Shown: positions 25,031 through 35,612, numbered from the stretch's first letter. The stretch: DNA of 64,000 nucleotides from Loripinus fragilis (GCA_964019695.1 OZ026530.1:33214690-33278689), one strand, 5' to 3'. Notes: generated by a model not told the origin, from the sequence alone. Numbers and translations are program-made.

Positions 25031-25889
25031 TCTTTGATTCCTCATCTAGTTAGTGAAATTTCAGCTTCCCCTATGAGAAATAACAGAAATATCTCAGTGC
25101 CCTTAAATAGTACTTGTATCTCACAAAATCATGTATTCCAACTTCCATTAGGCTATGGAACTCCCTTGAAGATGACTTAAAACACTTATAAACATTACAA
25201 TTCTTTGAAAACATAGTTCAATAAATCATGTGTTCCTTCTTACGTAACCATAGGAAATAGGTATATATCTGTATTGTATGCACGACTTAGAAATAGGTGC
25301 AGTAACCTTGATAATGACCTTTCACAAATTATATCCGTGATAATCCTTTATGTGATTTGTGTGGCATGGTAGAGGACGTCATCCACTACTTCTTTCATTG
25401 TAGAACACTCACATTGAAAGGCAGGTTTTCAATGATACAGTTAAGAGTTTTTCAGCCCATGAGCATTAATTTAATTCATTTTGGCAACGATAACTGGAAT
25501 ACTGAAAACAATAATGTCCTGTTCAGGGTTGTCCACAGATATATACACGCTACTAAACGTTTTAGTAACAGGTTTTTTTTTACTCTTTGTTTGAAGCTCA
25601 TCTTATAACATGTCTTGATATGAAAATACCAATTCTCGATGACCAAATTAAACATTCTATTCTTAAACTGAAGGGGTCCTAATAGTAGTCTTATGCTCTG
25701 TTCATTTCATTATATGTTTCATTTGAAAACTTACTTAGTTACTTACTTTGATATTATTTTTACTGTATTTAATACATATATTTATATACATATTTTTATA
25801 CTTATATGTTTAGGTATTCATTTAGTACCTAAGTTCATTATTTCACTCGATATATAGATATTTTTCTTTCTATTTTTTCATTTATTTAT

Positions 25890-25898
25890 TTACCGAAT

Positions 25899-25929
<31 letters not shown>

Positions 25930-25945
25930 TCTATTTATTAATGAT
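25890..25945 (+). repeat. (TTTA)n microsatellite
   Basis: About ten copies of 'attt' or 'ttta' with few interruptions, in the presumed 3' UTR of the LINE. Confidence 0.85.
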
Positions 25946-26130
25946 ATTGTCTTGTTTATATTATTACTTTATGTTTGCTTTGTTCATAACTTGTTTAGTA
26001 TACGTATGTGTTTGTATATAGCCATGTTTATAAGCTATTGTGTTGATCTAGAATGTAGGGGAAGGGTCGAAACTAATGTTGTGAGAACTTGTGACCCAAT
26101 CCCATTGCTGTAAATATTTTGACAATACAA

Positions 26131-26400
26131 TATGCTTAAACTAACTCAGTGGTTTGCCTTGAATAATTCTGGACAAACTAATTTCCAAAAATAGACAGAA
26201 TGGCCTGATTAAGACGCTGAGTGATTTTCATTAAAAATGCGTTCTGTGGTTTTTGGTATACATGCAGCATCTCGAACCTCGTGTTAATTGTGATGTTTAT
26301 ACCAAGGCTCAACAGACACCAAAGACTCCCTACTGACACCTACATGGGCACTTTTTTTCGAAATATAGATGTTCTTCAGTTTCTGTAGTTTGATATTAAT
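26131..26400. other. No feature recognised
   Basis: Short non-coding stretch between the LINE 3' end and a MITE. Confidence 0.4.
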
Positions 26401-26637
26401 GAGCCAGTGCATGAGATTTCCAACAATGTGGCATTTTGACACGTGTAGACTCAGACGAGCCTGTACAGCCTCCCTTAAGGGATAAAAACTCCAAATGCTG
26501 TTCGGTCAGTAGCTTAACACTCATAGAATACTCAAGCGACTAGCAAAGGCTCTGATCAGACTGCACGTATGCGCAGGCTGATCTGATGCTTTGCTGGTCA
26601 CACATACCACATTGTTGAAAATCTCATGCTCTGGCTC
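26401..26637 (+). mobile_element. MITE family M1, copy A
   Basis: The termini GAGCCAGTGCATGAGATTT and its near-complement face each other, and AAT flanks both ends. The right half contains a self-complementary block, 'ctagcaaaggctctgatcag' facing 'ctgatctgatgctttgctgg', around the alternating core 'cgtatgcgca'. It belongs with 31873-32067, 53148-53385, 53587-53823 and 58625-58852. It has no coding capacity. Confidence 0.75.
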
Positions 26638-26668
26638 AATTTTCATTTTGATATGAGTTATGGTTATT

Positions 26669-27695
26669 GTACCACACTTCGATAAGAGACTATAGAAGTG
26701 ATGATCTCATGTGAGATCGCCAAAAATAGTACACGCATCTCGAGATGTAGTGTTTTGTGGCTGTGTTCCTTGGCTATAGCAAGTACTCGATGGGGTGGGG
26801 GTGTGGGTATGGTTTGCGACCCCTGATTTAAATGACAACAAACCTTTTGTGGCTTTCCTAGGCATAAACCAGTTCCGACGGGTTGGTTTAAGATTTGTGT
26901 TGGTTTTAAAACGGGAACACCCAAAGTGGTTTTATGGAGAAGCCGGAATCGAACCTGCGACCCCTGGTTTACAAGGCTTCTCATCCTTTTGCTGGATCTC
27001 ATTTGAGACCGCCAAAAAAGCACACGCATCACGGGATGCGTCGCTATTATTTCGTTATTTCGTTAAATAAAAAAAATTCAAAATTATTATATATATTACT
27101 AAAAAAATAAAATACGATGGGTAGATATCGAGCATTTTCGATCTATTTATATATGCGATATATCTAATAAAAGAAACTGTACACAAATATGTGAATACCA
27201 CAAGTAAATAAATATCAGTTTTTGCATGACGTATTGGTGTCAGCTGTATTCTGTTGGTCTTTTTATTTTTTTATACTTCTCCAATGTAAGGGAAGCTGCT
27301 TGTATAGTAATAGTGGTATTATAAGCGCAACTGTGGATGAAATGTGGAAGGGTTGTAAGGATAAAACCGTGCCGACGATATCAGCCGAGTGATGACAAAC
27401 GGTGTTCACGAGGGACGGATTTTTCGATCCCACCCTCACACGAATGTATCCAATTGTTGCAAAGCAAGATTTTTTAATTAGTCTCTTAACCATCTCCAGG
27501 TTACTATCAACGCTTAGGCCTATATATAATAAACGTTTTTGTTTTGTAAATACGCATGATCTTCGCTGAAAAAGAAATCAAGGACTGTACCACAAAAAAA
27601 ACAGGCTTCAGTGTGCGAAGAAAAAATAATTCCAGAACCAAAGTAATCTCCCCACCCCCCACCCCATAAAAAACAATTGGTCACTCCCTTATCAC
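26669..27695. repeat. Dispersed ~1-kb repeat, copy 2 (uninterrupted)
   Basis: Collinear with the outer parts of 8961-13445. It lacks both insertions present there, so it acts as a natural empty site for a SINE (near 27333-27343) and for the 3.15-kb element (CACAC at 27437-27441). A B-box-like 'gaatcgaacctgc' on the minus strand near 26945 marks the tRNA-like part. The overlapping ORFs at 26664-27070 on both strands have no known domain. Confidence 0.7.
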
Positions 27696-28233
27696 GCTTA
27701 GGGATGTCTGTTACTACACACAACAAAAAGTGGTTCTGGACGACAGTGTGTTGGTCCTGGACGACAATATGTTACAGGTTCCTGACGAAATAAAGAGTTA
27801 TGTAATGTATGTGTAATGTGTTTGGTAGCCTTGGACGCATACTAAACAGCAAGTATCTTATTTTATCGTTGTATATCCGTTCAGGATACTTATCAAAACT
27901 TAATTAATCCTGTAGCAAGGCGAATTTATCCAGTTTACTCTTATCTGATACAATTATTCTTCTTGAAACTGTATTTTACTACTACATATGCCCGCATATG
28001 CTTATTTTGTACATGCACTTTCGTTTTCTTTGTAATTTTTATGACTTGATATGATGGAGTATTGCATTGACCATCACATAGGCGAAATAAGCTTTCTCTT
28101 ATAAATCAGCTTACTTTCGACAAACAAGTTTTTAAAACCGAACTGCAGCTAACTCATTCATTTTCCAATGTTACAGGTGTGTAACGACTGCAAATAGTTT
28201 GTTACAGGTTAAAGTCGACAGCGTTACAGGTAG
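27696..28233. other. Non-coding, with a short GTTACAGGT iteration
   Basis: The 9-mer 'gttacaggt' occurs four times (27772, 28173, 28201, 28223), the last three within 60 bp and two of them followed by 'cgac' after a short gap. I see no coding signal or matching repeat elsewhere. Confidence 0.35.
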
Positions 28234-28431
28234 AGCCGACAGTCTAGTGGATTCTCTGGATTTCTGTTATACGAAATATCTTCTATTTTGGGTGAAGGTG
28301 AAATGCCCTTTAATATTTTAGCTGATGAGGGACCTGCTGAGGAAGTCTTTGAACGTACAGAGAATGTGAACAGTGATTCGATCATTTGCGAAACCCCAAC
28401 TATACCGGTCCAAAGGACCTCTGACAGTGGT
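28234..28431 (+). other. Possible orphan exon, product unknown
   Basis: An open frame of about 65 codons runs from just after an in-frame TAG (28231) into a GT-containing end (AGTG|GTAATT at 28431/28432). It includes an ATG at 28303 and a mixed-composition, acidic peptide with 'EEVFERTENVNSDS' and 'PTIPVQRTSDSG'. The composition looks more protein-like than the repeat ORFs around it. There is no homologue I can name, no partner exon, and the donor is only moderate. It may be a gene fragment or chance. Confidence 0.25.
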
Positions 28432-28970
28432 AATTAATTCACAGTACAACACTGCCTATATGTTTGGAAATAAAAAACAAAGTTGGTCAAATGTTGTCAT
28501 CTACTTATATTGTCTCGCTGTTAGTCTCTATTTCAATTGATATACGGCTTTATTTTTTAGCTAAAACGGTCATTTTTTGTATTAGATATATAGGAAAATA
28601 GAAAAATATTTTTAGCACCATATCTCCCCGACCCAATAAATAGGGTTTCGCGTGTATTCTTTTGAATTTTTTTTCTTCAAATATAATGTTATAATTAGTA
28701 CAAGTAAGATTCCTTTACATAGCTCCTTAGTCCTGATTCCTGAACTACACTGAACCGAAGTTCTAAGTAGCCACTTTTCAATTTCTATTTTTCTGACTAA
28801 GCCCTAGTGATATCGAAATGAATTTTTGCTCAAGTATTTGCATTGTAATGGACTAAAGCTAAGCGGTGTTTTGAAAGAGTTTTCTATCACCTCACGATTT
28901 TTGGGTTCAAAAATGCAAAAATTGACTTTTTGAAAAAATAAGCGTTTTTAGTGCAGTTTTTATCGAATTC
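28432..28970. other. No feature recognised
   Basis: AT-rich, stop-rich sequence with nothing supportable. Confidence 0.4.
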
Positions 28971-29517
28971 ACGGCCTCCAATCTCGGCCTCCTTCTCCAA
29001 AAAGAGCAGAACGTAAAGTGAGGCGAATGCCCTTCCGGGAAGCAGGCAGTGGGCAAAACAATGGAACACGGTAAGTTGTGTTGACACATTTTCAATCATA
29101 AGTAAATTTTCAGCGCAAAACTCGAAAATATAAGAATGCTATGCTTCGGGCAATTGTTTAAGCTATCCGTAGAGCATGCTGTTTGCACATTTGAACTTAG
29201 TTTGTAAGCGTGAGAGCTTTTCTCCCGTTGCACAGTTGTCCAAGAAACGGTGGTTCCCGCATGGTTTTGCCTTCTAACCAAACGTATTGTAGCGTTTGGA
29301 CCCTTATTCATACTACCGAGGCCCCTCCACACCCATGTTGTCCCAAATGCAATTTTTCGAGATATTTCAATGATAATAAAGTGATTTAGAGCCAAATTTC
29401 TTTAGGAGCAGGAGGCGAAGGGCAGGAGAAGGAGGCTGGGAGAGGAGAAGCAGGCGGCGATGATATCAAAATTTGCATTGATTTTGCTTATTTTTAATAA
29501 TATACTTATCCAATCTA
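28971..29517 (-). repeat. 547-bp duplicated segment, inverted copy A
   Basis: It is the reverse complement of 48864-49410, same length, with roughly 4% differences by eye. The match begins and ends abruptly at both boundaries. On the minus strand it holds a 99-codon ORF (29096-29395) whose counterpart at 48986-49285 is the same length with about four differences, plus overlapping ORFs near 28887-29099. The sequence includes purine-rich clusters around 'aggagaaggaggc'. No known domain is recognised. It may be a dispersed repeat or a segmental duplication. Confidence 0.7.
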
Positions 29518-29623
29518 CAGTACATGCAGAAAATAAATACAATTTATGTACATTTATTGTTCAGTGTTTTCTTTTTTCTTCTAATTATAATCCATGATCC
29601 ACAATTATCGCCAAGTTGTAATT

Positions 29624-29974
29624 TTAATTTATTTGACAAGCGATGCTCATAATCTCTATGTTTGCATGTAAGCTCAGAAACTTGTGACTAATTATTTCAC
29701 TACCTTGCTTGGGGGTGAGGTCATTCCTTTTACATGTACACTGAAAAGACATCCAATTATATGCAAAAAGCAGTTGATTGGCGACTACAATGCGTGACAG
29801 AGAAGGCATAGCATATAAAGGAATATTTTCTTCTACATTGTCTGTTGCAGAAACTTCCAATGAGCGCATAAACTGTCCACTGTTTTGCAACGTGCGTTGA
29901 GTCACGTAGGCACACCTGGCCACGTGCAGAATCACCATCAGAAAAAGGCCATGTCGTAGTGTAATGCTGTACAT
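29624..29974 (-). CDS. Possible small secreted-protein ORF, uncertain
   Basis: A 116-codon ORF starts at ATG 29974 with an N-terminus that could be a signal peptide: a basic residue near position 8, then the hydrophobic run 'LFLMVILHVA', then 'RC'. The remainder has Cys residues in 'FQCTCK' and no domain I know. There is no polyadenylation signal, intron or repeat partner to confirm a gene, and at this length in AT-rich DNA chance is a serious alternative. It lies just beyond the inverted 547-bp duplicate and is not part of it. Confidence 0.25.
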   Translation of the reverse strand: MYSITLRHGLFLMVILHVARCAYVTQRTLQNSGQFMRSLEVSATDNVEENIPLYAMPSLSRIVVANQLLFAYNWMSFQCTCKRNDLTPKQGSEIISHKFLSLHANIEIMSIACQIN

Positions 29975-30082
29975 GAGTTCCCTACCGTATTAACCAAAAT
30001 TCTCAATCTACTGACCACGTAATTTAATGAACAAATTTTTTCCCATTTAAAATAATTTTGATGTTTAGAATCGCATTGAAGA

Positions 30083-30295
30083 CATGCGCGGACCTAGAGG
30101 GAGGACAGGGACTCCCAACCACCCCCCCCCCCTCGAAAGTCATAACGCTATAGGGTTCGTTAGCATCCCTGGAAAATTAAAAATGCCGCTAGCGTTCACT
30201 TTTAGTGGTATTTGGATGCTCTCTTAACTCATCAACTAAAAACAGTTGTCAAGAGTTGGACCCCCTCCGACCCCCTTTCTGGATCCGCGCATGGA
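30083..30295. mobile_element. G/C-tract MITE family M2, copy 1
   Basis: Ends 'catgcgcggacctagaggg' and 'ctggatccgcgcatg' are inverted. There is a run of 11 C after position 30121, and the body contains 'tggtatttggat' and 'catcaactaaaa', shared with the copy at 31503. Other members or halves lie at 30600-30663, 31503-31710, 32343-32590 and 63545-63600. Confidence 0.65.
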
Positions 30296-30329
30296 AGCGA
30301 CGATTCTAAGGAGTAACCACAACATATTC

Positions 30330-30560
30330 ACATGGGTTAAATTTCAAAAATTCCTAAATCCTGAACTTTAGGAAATTCAAATATTAAAACTTGCAGGATG
30401 TCTACAAAAGGTTAAATGATCAAGTGTGTTTAAATTATCTGAAAACTAATCAGGGACACTGTCATAATCTGCATAATTCGGCATTTTGAGGTTGACTTTC
30501 TTCGGAAAGTCAGCCTCAAAATCCTGAATTCAGGATTAATCCTGAAAATTTTCACCCATG
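30330..30560. mobile_element. MITE family M3, copy 1
   Basis: The ends 'catgggttaaattt' and 'aaaattttcacccatg' are inverted, with inner complementary words 'aatcctgaa' and 'ttcaggatt'. The second copy at 45385-45612 shares both ends and the palindrome 'tcctgaattcagga'. Confidence 0.65.
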
Positions 30561-30599
30561 TATTCAGAAGACGGTGGTTCCATATAGTTATGTGAGTTT

Positions 30600-31300
30600 C
30601 CAGGGGGGGGGGGGGGGCGGGGGGCGCCCTGTGCCCCCTCCCTCTAGATCCGTGCACGCAGCGAACTAACGAGAATGGACCTTTTAGCACATAAGATTTT
30701 TGTATTTATACTGCAGAAAAAAAAAGATGCAAGACCAAAATTTAGACTTCTAGTCACGCTGAATTGATTAGCATGAGCATGTAAAGGAGTCCTTTGCGCT
30801 GCCGCATTGTGCATACGCGTTACAAAAGAGAATCTCCTACAAGAATGATTATTTTTCAGTGTTTCATATCATGTTTTCTGTGTGTTTCAATAACCACCAA
30901 ACACTCCCTGATCTCTAAATCCACTGTATCACATTTGAGCTCGCCTGAACAACGGTCAGTACGTTTCTATTATACTTAAAAATTGATTCTATTACGGAGA
31001 GCTGCCCTTCTCGATGAAGATGGAAAATATGCATGTAAAATAATGTTAAAAGATACAAAATACGGACCGCCACTCCCGCAAAACGGTAAATATCCTACAA
31101 TAAATATAACGAACATGATTGCCTGCGATATTGTACTTGCGTAAGTAGTGGAAAACTAGAACGATCTTTACCAGAGTCGGTCGTTTTTGTCATTACAACG
31201 ATGGGAAATGTACAAAGTATGAAACCAGTGCACATTTGCTTATATAGGTTTTATATTTTGTTCATTTTCAGCGCTTGCACTCGTTTAAATCAGCTGTATG
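30600..31300. other. Half copy of M2, otherwise featureless
   Basis: About 30600-30663 is the right half of an M2 element (a run of 15 G, then 'ccctctagatccgtgcacg'). The rest shows no exon or paired repeat; the 61-codon ORF at 30794-30979 is unsupported. Confidence 0.45.
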
Positions 31301-31307
31301 ACATGGA

Positions 31308-31410
31308 GTCATCCTCGTTAACCCAGGCGTGAGTCGTGACCCGTTCCGTACCCACTACATTCCGTACCCACTGGGATGAATGATGGGTCACGCCTGGATT
31401 ACCGAGGACG
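31308..31410. mobile_element. Small hairpin MITE (~100 bp)
   Basis: 'atcctcgttaacccaggcgtga' (slightly shortened here by eye) faces 'tcacgcctggattaccgagga', and 'gtacccacta' is repeated in the loop region. No second copy is seen in the window. Confidence 0.5.
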
Positions 31411-31502
31411 TCATCGGGTTTGATTCTTAAAATATATAGGGCTCTTGCATGGCGCAACGAAAACACGTGCAAAACAAGGGTTTCAGATTTCTTACTGTTC
31501 AG

Positions 31503-31710
31503 CATGCGCAGATCCAGAGGGACAGGGGCTCAGACACCCCTACCCCCCACCCCCGAAAATCATAAAACTACCAAGCCTACATTCAATGTAGGAGCACATT
31601 GGTCCGCAAGCGAAGCGCCTTTAAAATGGCGTTTTGTTTTTTGTGGTATTTGGATCCTCTCTACCCATCAACTAAAAATAAAACGCTGTCAGAGCTGGTG
31701 CTTCAGTGTC
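31503..31710. mobile_element. MITE family M2, partial copy
   Basis: The left end 'catgcgcagatccagaggg' and the body words 'tggtatttggatcctctc' and 'catcaactaaaaa' match 30083-30295. The right terminal repeat is missing or unrecognisable. The inserted stretch 'agcgaagcgcctttaaaatggcg' resembles the palindrome at 46513. Confidence 0.5.
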
Positions 31711-31872
31711 TAGGTCAGTTCGAGAGGTCAAAGGTCCCATGTGCAAAATTTTTCTGCTTTCCACTGTCTGCTTCTACACAATAGTCCACAAAGATGTCCA
31801 CCTTCTTGAGACAAGTTTTCAGACATCCTCTGTCAAGGTCATAGCGAGGGGCCAAAGTTCACCACTACATAC

Positions 31873-32067
31873 GAGCTGCGACGTGCGATTTCTTCCAACA
31901 ATGTGGTATTTTGACAAGTGCAGACTCAAATGAGTCTGCTCAACTCCAACTTCGGTACCTTAATCATAGTATAGTCAAGCGACTAACAAAGGCTCTGATC
32001 AGACTGCGCGTATGCGCAGGCTGGTCTGAGCCTTTGCTGGTCGCACGAAAATCTCATGTCGCGGCTC
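31873..32067 (+). mobile_element. MITE family M1, copy B
   Basis: Same orientation as copy A, with inner palindrome 'aaggctctgatcagactgcg' and right end 'gaaaatctcatgtcgcggctc'. It is shorter than the other copies. Confidence 0.65.
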
Positions 32068-32342
32068 AATTATCTCCGATTCTTGAAATAATACATACAT
32101 ATCAACACACCTTGCTACAGAGCATCTGTGGAACCCCAGTTTGCAGATACAAAAGTACGCAGCAAAGACGGTAAAAGTCGAGATATAATGTCATTTTTTT
32201 AAAATGTTTTCCGTGCATAGAAAGCAAACACCTTTTGCTGTGGTTGGTTCTTTAAAGATTTATGAAAAATTGCATGATCTGGGGTGGTATGGGCGACGGC
32301 TCTTAGGAGACTTCCTTACTGTGTTTCTGTATGAGGTGGGGG

Positions 32343-32590
32343 CATGCGCGGATCCAGGAATTTTTGCCGGGGGGGGGGGGGGGGTCCAGGCCCGACTGCC
32401 AGAAAACAGCTCGGACAACTTTTTTTGTCCTCAACTTTACAGAGGGTGTCCAATAGTTATTTCAAACAAAACTATCATATTCCGGGGGGGGGGGGGGGGG
32501 GGTCCAAATGCTAATTTCTATAGAAACCCATATAACTTATGATTTTCCGGGGGGGTCCGGACCCCCTACCCCCCTCTGGATCCGCACATG
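32343..32590. mobile_element. MITE family M2, full copy with long G-runs
   Basis: Ends 'catgcgcggatccag' and 'ctggatccgcacatg' are inverted. There are three G-runs on the plus strand: 16 G (32369-32384), 19 G (32484-32502) and 7 G (32549-32555). The ORFs through this region (poly-Gly readings) are artefacts of the runs. Confidence 0.7.
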
Positions 32591-32724
32591 GGGAGACTGT
32601 GCGTGTGCACATGCCCATTTTGAGCCTTCGTTGCTTGCAAATGCGACAAGTACACGGATGAGTCTTGTCTCGAGAGACGCTTGCAATGAGCAAATGATCA
32701 ATTGTAATTGTACACATCAGTCTT

Positions 32725-32793
32725 CATCTTCGCAAGCCAAGGGTACTAACTCCACTTCGTTCCTGGTGTTAGTACCCTTGGCTTGCGAAGATG
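32725..32793. repeat. Perfect 26-bp stem-loop
   Basis: 32725-32750 and 32768-32793 are exact reverse complements, separated by a 17-nt loop. The stem includes 'gcaagccaagggtactaac'. No second copy is seen in the window. It may be a small-RNA precursor, a MITE core or a recent inverted duplication. Confidence 0.8.
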
Positions 32794-32867
32794 ATCAATC
32801 TTTTGAAAACCATCCTCATATTTGGACCTGCTCATGAATTTTTTTGCAGTTATCGCATATATTTGCC

Positions 32868-34672
32868 TACTAAAGCTAGTATCTCACTGGGATGCGAGCA
32901 ATTTGCGACTATTTCGAGACTAATTTGAGACACGTTTTGGCGACAGAAATACGACATTGCAACCATAATCACTTTGCGGTCACACCGAATAGGTGATTAA
33001 GACATATTTGCGACAGTCGCACGAATGTCGTACGATTGTCGCACGAATCATTGGCGAATGTTTCACGACATTCGCGAGACACTCGCACGATGTTCGTCCG
33101 ATGAAATTGCGAGCATTTATTTCCAGCGACCGCCGCACGACGTTCTCACGAACGTCGTGCGACTGTCGCACGATAGTTTTGCGAGAAATGATAAACCAAG
33201 AAAAATGAACATTCTAGCAAGCATTGAAACTTCAGACTAGGAAGGTACTACGCTGTTGCAAGGAACTAGAGGGCTGGAAGGAGCTAGATTGTTGGAAGGT
33301 GTCACTCTGCTGGGTGGTGTTGGACTGTTGAATGGTAGCAAATATTGAGTTAGAAAAAAGTTACTCGTTTAAACTGCACATTTATGATGGCCCATCAAGC
33401 ATCTTAAGAAAGGCAGTCGAGAACGCACATGCTCGAATTGCCCATACGTATGGCATGGTGAGCCCAATCAAATCAAAATTGCAGTGAGTTCGGATGAGTA
33501 TCGTCCTGCGAAAATCTATTTTATACAGTTATGCGCACAACAAAGGCACATATCAGACTGCACGGATGCGCATTCAAATCAGAATATTAGTTGTCCGCTG
33601 CATATAGGGTTATGTATGCCAAATTCAACTCATAGAAGGGAGCGCAGTGGCTCAGTGGTAGAGTGCTTGACTCGAGACCGAGAGGTCGCGGGTTCGAGCC
33701 TCACCAGCCTCACTGCGCTGTGGTTCTAGAGCAAGACACATTTATCCTAGCTTAGTACTGGTTCAACCCAGGAAGACCCGTCCCTGTTTAACTGAAAGAT
33801 TGTTGATGGGACGTAAAGAATCAAATCAAACAAAACAAACAAACAACTCTTAGAAGGACTGCTGAGACTAAGCAGGCTGTTGTAGTTTTACCAAGACACA
33901 ATAATAATACCTTTATACTGAAATAGAAATAGTAAACATTTAAGTAGACCTTATATAACATACTTAACAAAATTATCCTCTCAGAATGCAGAACCATTTT
34001 TAATAATTGAAATTACTCCAAACAATATACATGTAAGTTGGCCTAATCAATACACCATACTTACATGAAACTATCCTCTCAGATAGCAAGAATACTTGAC
34101 AACTGGAATTTGTCAAAACTGTAAACTTAAGTATGCCTAACCAAGATCTCATACTAGAGGGAACTATCATCTCAGATAGGAGGAACTCTTTTAACGAACC
34201 TTTGGCGACATAATTGCGAGTAATTTAAGATACTCGGGCGATAGTCGTGAGACGTTCGTGCGACTGTCTCACGACGTTCGCCAGAACATCGCTTAGTTTA
34301 ATTTACTCGCAATGTTGTCGCGAAGTGACTCATTTATGTCGTAATTGATTCGCAATTTAGTCTTATTTATCTCGCAAATATGTTGTGTTCCAAAATGATT
34401 GCGACTAAATTGCGAGGGGTCGGCGACTAGTTCGCGACGAGTTCGAGACACCCGCGATGACTTTGCGACTATTTTGCGAGGAATTTTGTGGCATAAAATT
34501 TTTGAACATGTTCAAAATTTTCTCGACTACTTTGCGCCACTTGGCGACACATGCGAGGACATTACGAATCACTGGCGACTGTTTCGAGACTGCTTTGCGA
34601 CCCACTCGCGGTGTCTATCGCCAGCTGTCGCAAAACAGTCGCAGTCCAGTGAGATAGGGGCTTTACTAGTGT
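32868..34672. mobile_element. Foldback-like element with 11-bp periodic arms
   Basis: The left end 'tatctcactggg' faces the right end 'ccagtgagata', with 'actaaagct' facing 'ggctttactag'. Both flanks are built of variants of an 11-bp unit (GCGACTnnnTT or nTCGCACGAnn), about 33000-33190 and 34200-34500. The arrangement recalls Foldback transposons, whose inverted repeats contain short tandem repeats. The centre holds a nested SINE (33639-33844), a run of 'ctgttggaagg' words (33250-33330) and three degenerate ~95-bp units with 'actatcctctcagata' (33970-34190). The ORFs are read through the periodic sequence. Confidence 0.6.
33639..33844 (+). mobile_element. tRNA-derived SINE (family 1), copy 2
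   Basis: The head contains 'gtggctcagtggtagagtgc' (A box) and 'gcgggttcgagcctc' (B box). The body matches the copy at 9734-9937 in reverse. The tail is A-rich with 'aaacaaaacaaac'. A 12-bp duplication with one mismatch flanks it (33627-33638 AACTCATAGAAG and 33845-33856 AACTCTTAGAAG). Confidence 0.85.
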
Positions 34673-35608
34673 CGGACGCTGATAACCTTTGCAAATAAGT
34701 TGGACCCAGATCAGAAACGACAAGATGTCGGGCTTGATCTGGATCCAAACTGTTTGACACTTTGATAGTATTCCTGAAAAATTCAAGGTTGTTTTGAAAA
34801 AAAAAATAGACGACAGAAAAGCATGCATAATCTGTCACTGGTGAGCGATGAAGACCCTGTCCGAGATATACGTGTATGTTATTCAATCGCTGCTTTTTTC
34901 ACGTACGTACATGAAAGGGTCTTTCATTTATACACAAGGGCGATTTTGGCTTTGAAGTTTGAAGCCGACAAAGAATGTTTCAACCTCAGACGTCAAAGAT
35001 CATGTCAAACTTTATAAGCGGTGTTTCTGTAAAAATCCATGCTGTGGGCACTCCTAAGAAATGCCTCTCCAAGGCGCTTCGAGTAGACTCAACATATAGG
35101 ATACACAACATTTTGTCGAAAATAATTTGGTCGATACGATTTTTGGTTGTACATACGATCTTGAATCGATGGATCTGACCGTCGAGTAAGTTTGCATTTA
35201 ATGAGTTGAGAAATTTCTTAAGAAATAAAATTTGAAAAACATACGAGTTTTTTCATGTCGGTCAATTTTTTGGACGAGTTTTAGACAATATGACGCAGTC
35301 GATTGAACGTCAAAACTAATAAAACATCGTATCGACTGTATGTCGCATTCGAGCAAACGCCGTATCGACATAATATCTTTCGACCAAATGTCATAGAAGC
35401 ATGCACCCTCGGAATATGCAAAAGAAAACTGCATTTTATATTACTTTACTGTCCTGCCAGCTAAGAGTGACTGACGACGTTTTGTTTACAAAGTTATAAG
35501 GGGATCACTTATTTATTTATCCTATCCGCAGGATATGATTAATACTGAAGAGATCTCTCGATTCGTGTATGTACAAGTTAGTGTTTTACTTAACAATTTG
35601 TTAACACA
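34673..35608. other. No feature recognised
   Basis: Non-coding sequence left of the retroelement. Several short ORFs up to 88 codons overlap on both strands without domains. Confidence 0.4.
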
Positions 35609-35612
35609 ATAT
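35609..35612. repeat. Target-site duplication, left (ATAT)
   Basis: ATAT directly abuts the outer TG of the left LTR and is matched by ATAT at 45043-45046 outside the right LTR. Four base pairs is a length common in Ty3/gypsy elements. Confidence 0.85.

Larger units (their letters stand above)
16430..26130 (+). pseudogene. Decayed LINE (non-LTR retrotransposon) split by insertions
   Basis: Pieces of one reverse-transcriptase ORF appear in order on the plus strand. 16446-16622 is an open stretch containing 'IFKKGDKYRPSNYRPVAL'. 19014-19242 contains 'YKYQSGF' and 'FCDISKAFDRV'. 23832-24596 contains a 'GVP' block, an 'FADDS' catalytic-box equivalent, 'FNPLKTE' and 'VEYASVVWD'. 25031-25690 holds the C-terminal region with 'CGMVEDVIHYFFHC'. 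Frameshifts and stops interrupt several pieces. The FADD box and C-terminal Cys/His block suit Jockey/CR1-like LINEs. About 25690-26130 is probably the 3' UTR, ending near a repeated 'aatacaatatgctt' tail. Endonuclease and ORF1 are not visible, so the copy is 5'-truncated. Confidence 0.75.

Noticed and set aside
26664..27070. 122- and 91-codon ORFs on opposite strands
   Set aside because: Both are read through the dispersed 1-kb repeat and its tRNA-like part; no domain.
32204..32837. 112- and 109-codon ORFs across the G-rich MITE
   Set aside because: Poly-Gly and flanking residues come from the G-runs and the MITE ends.
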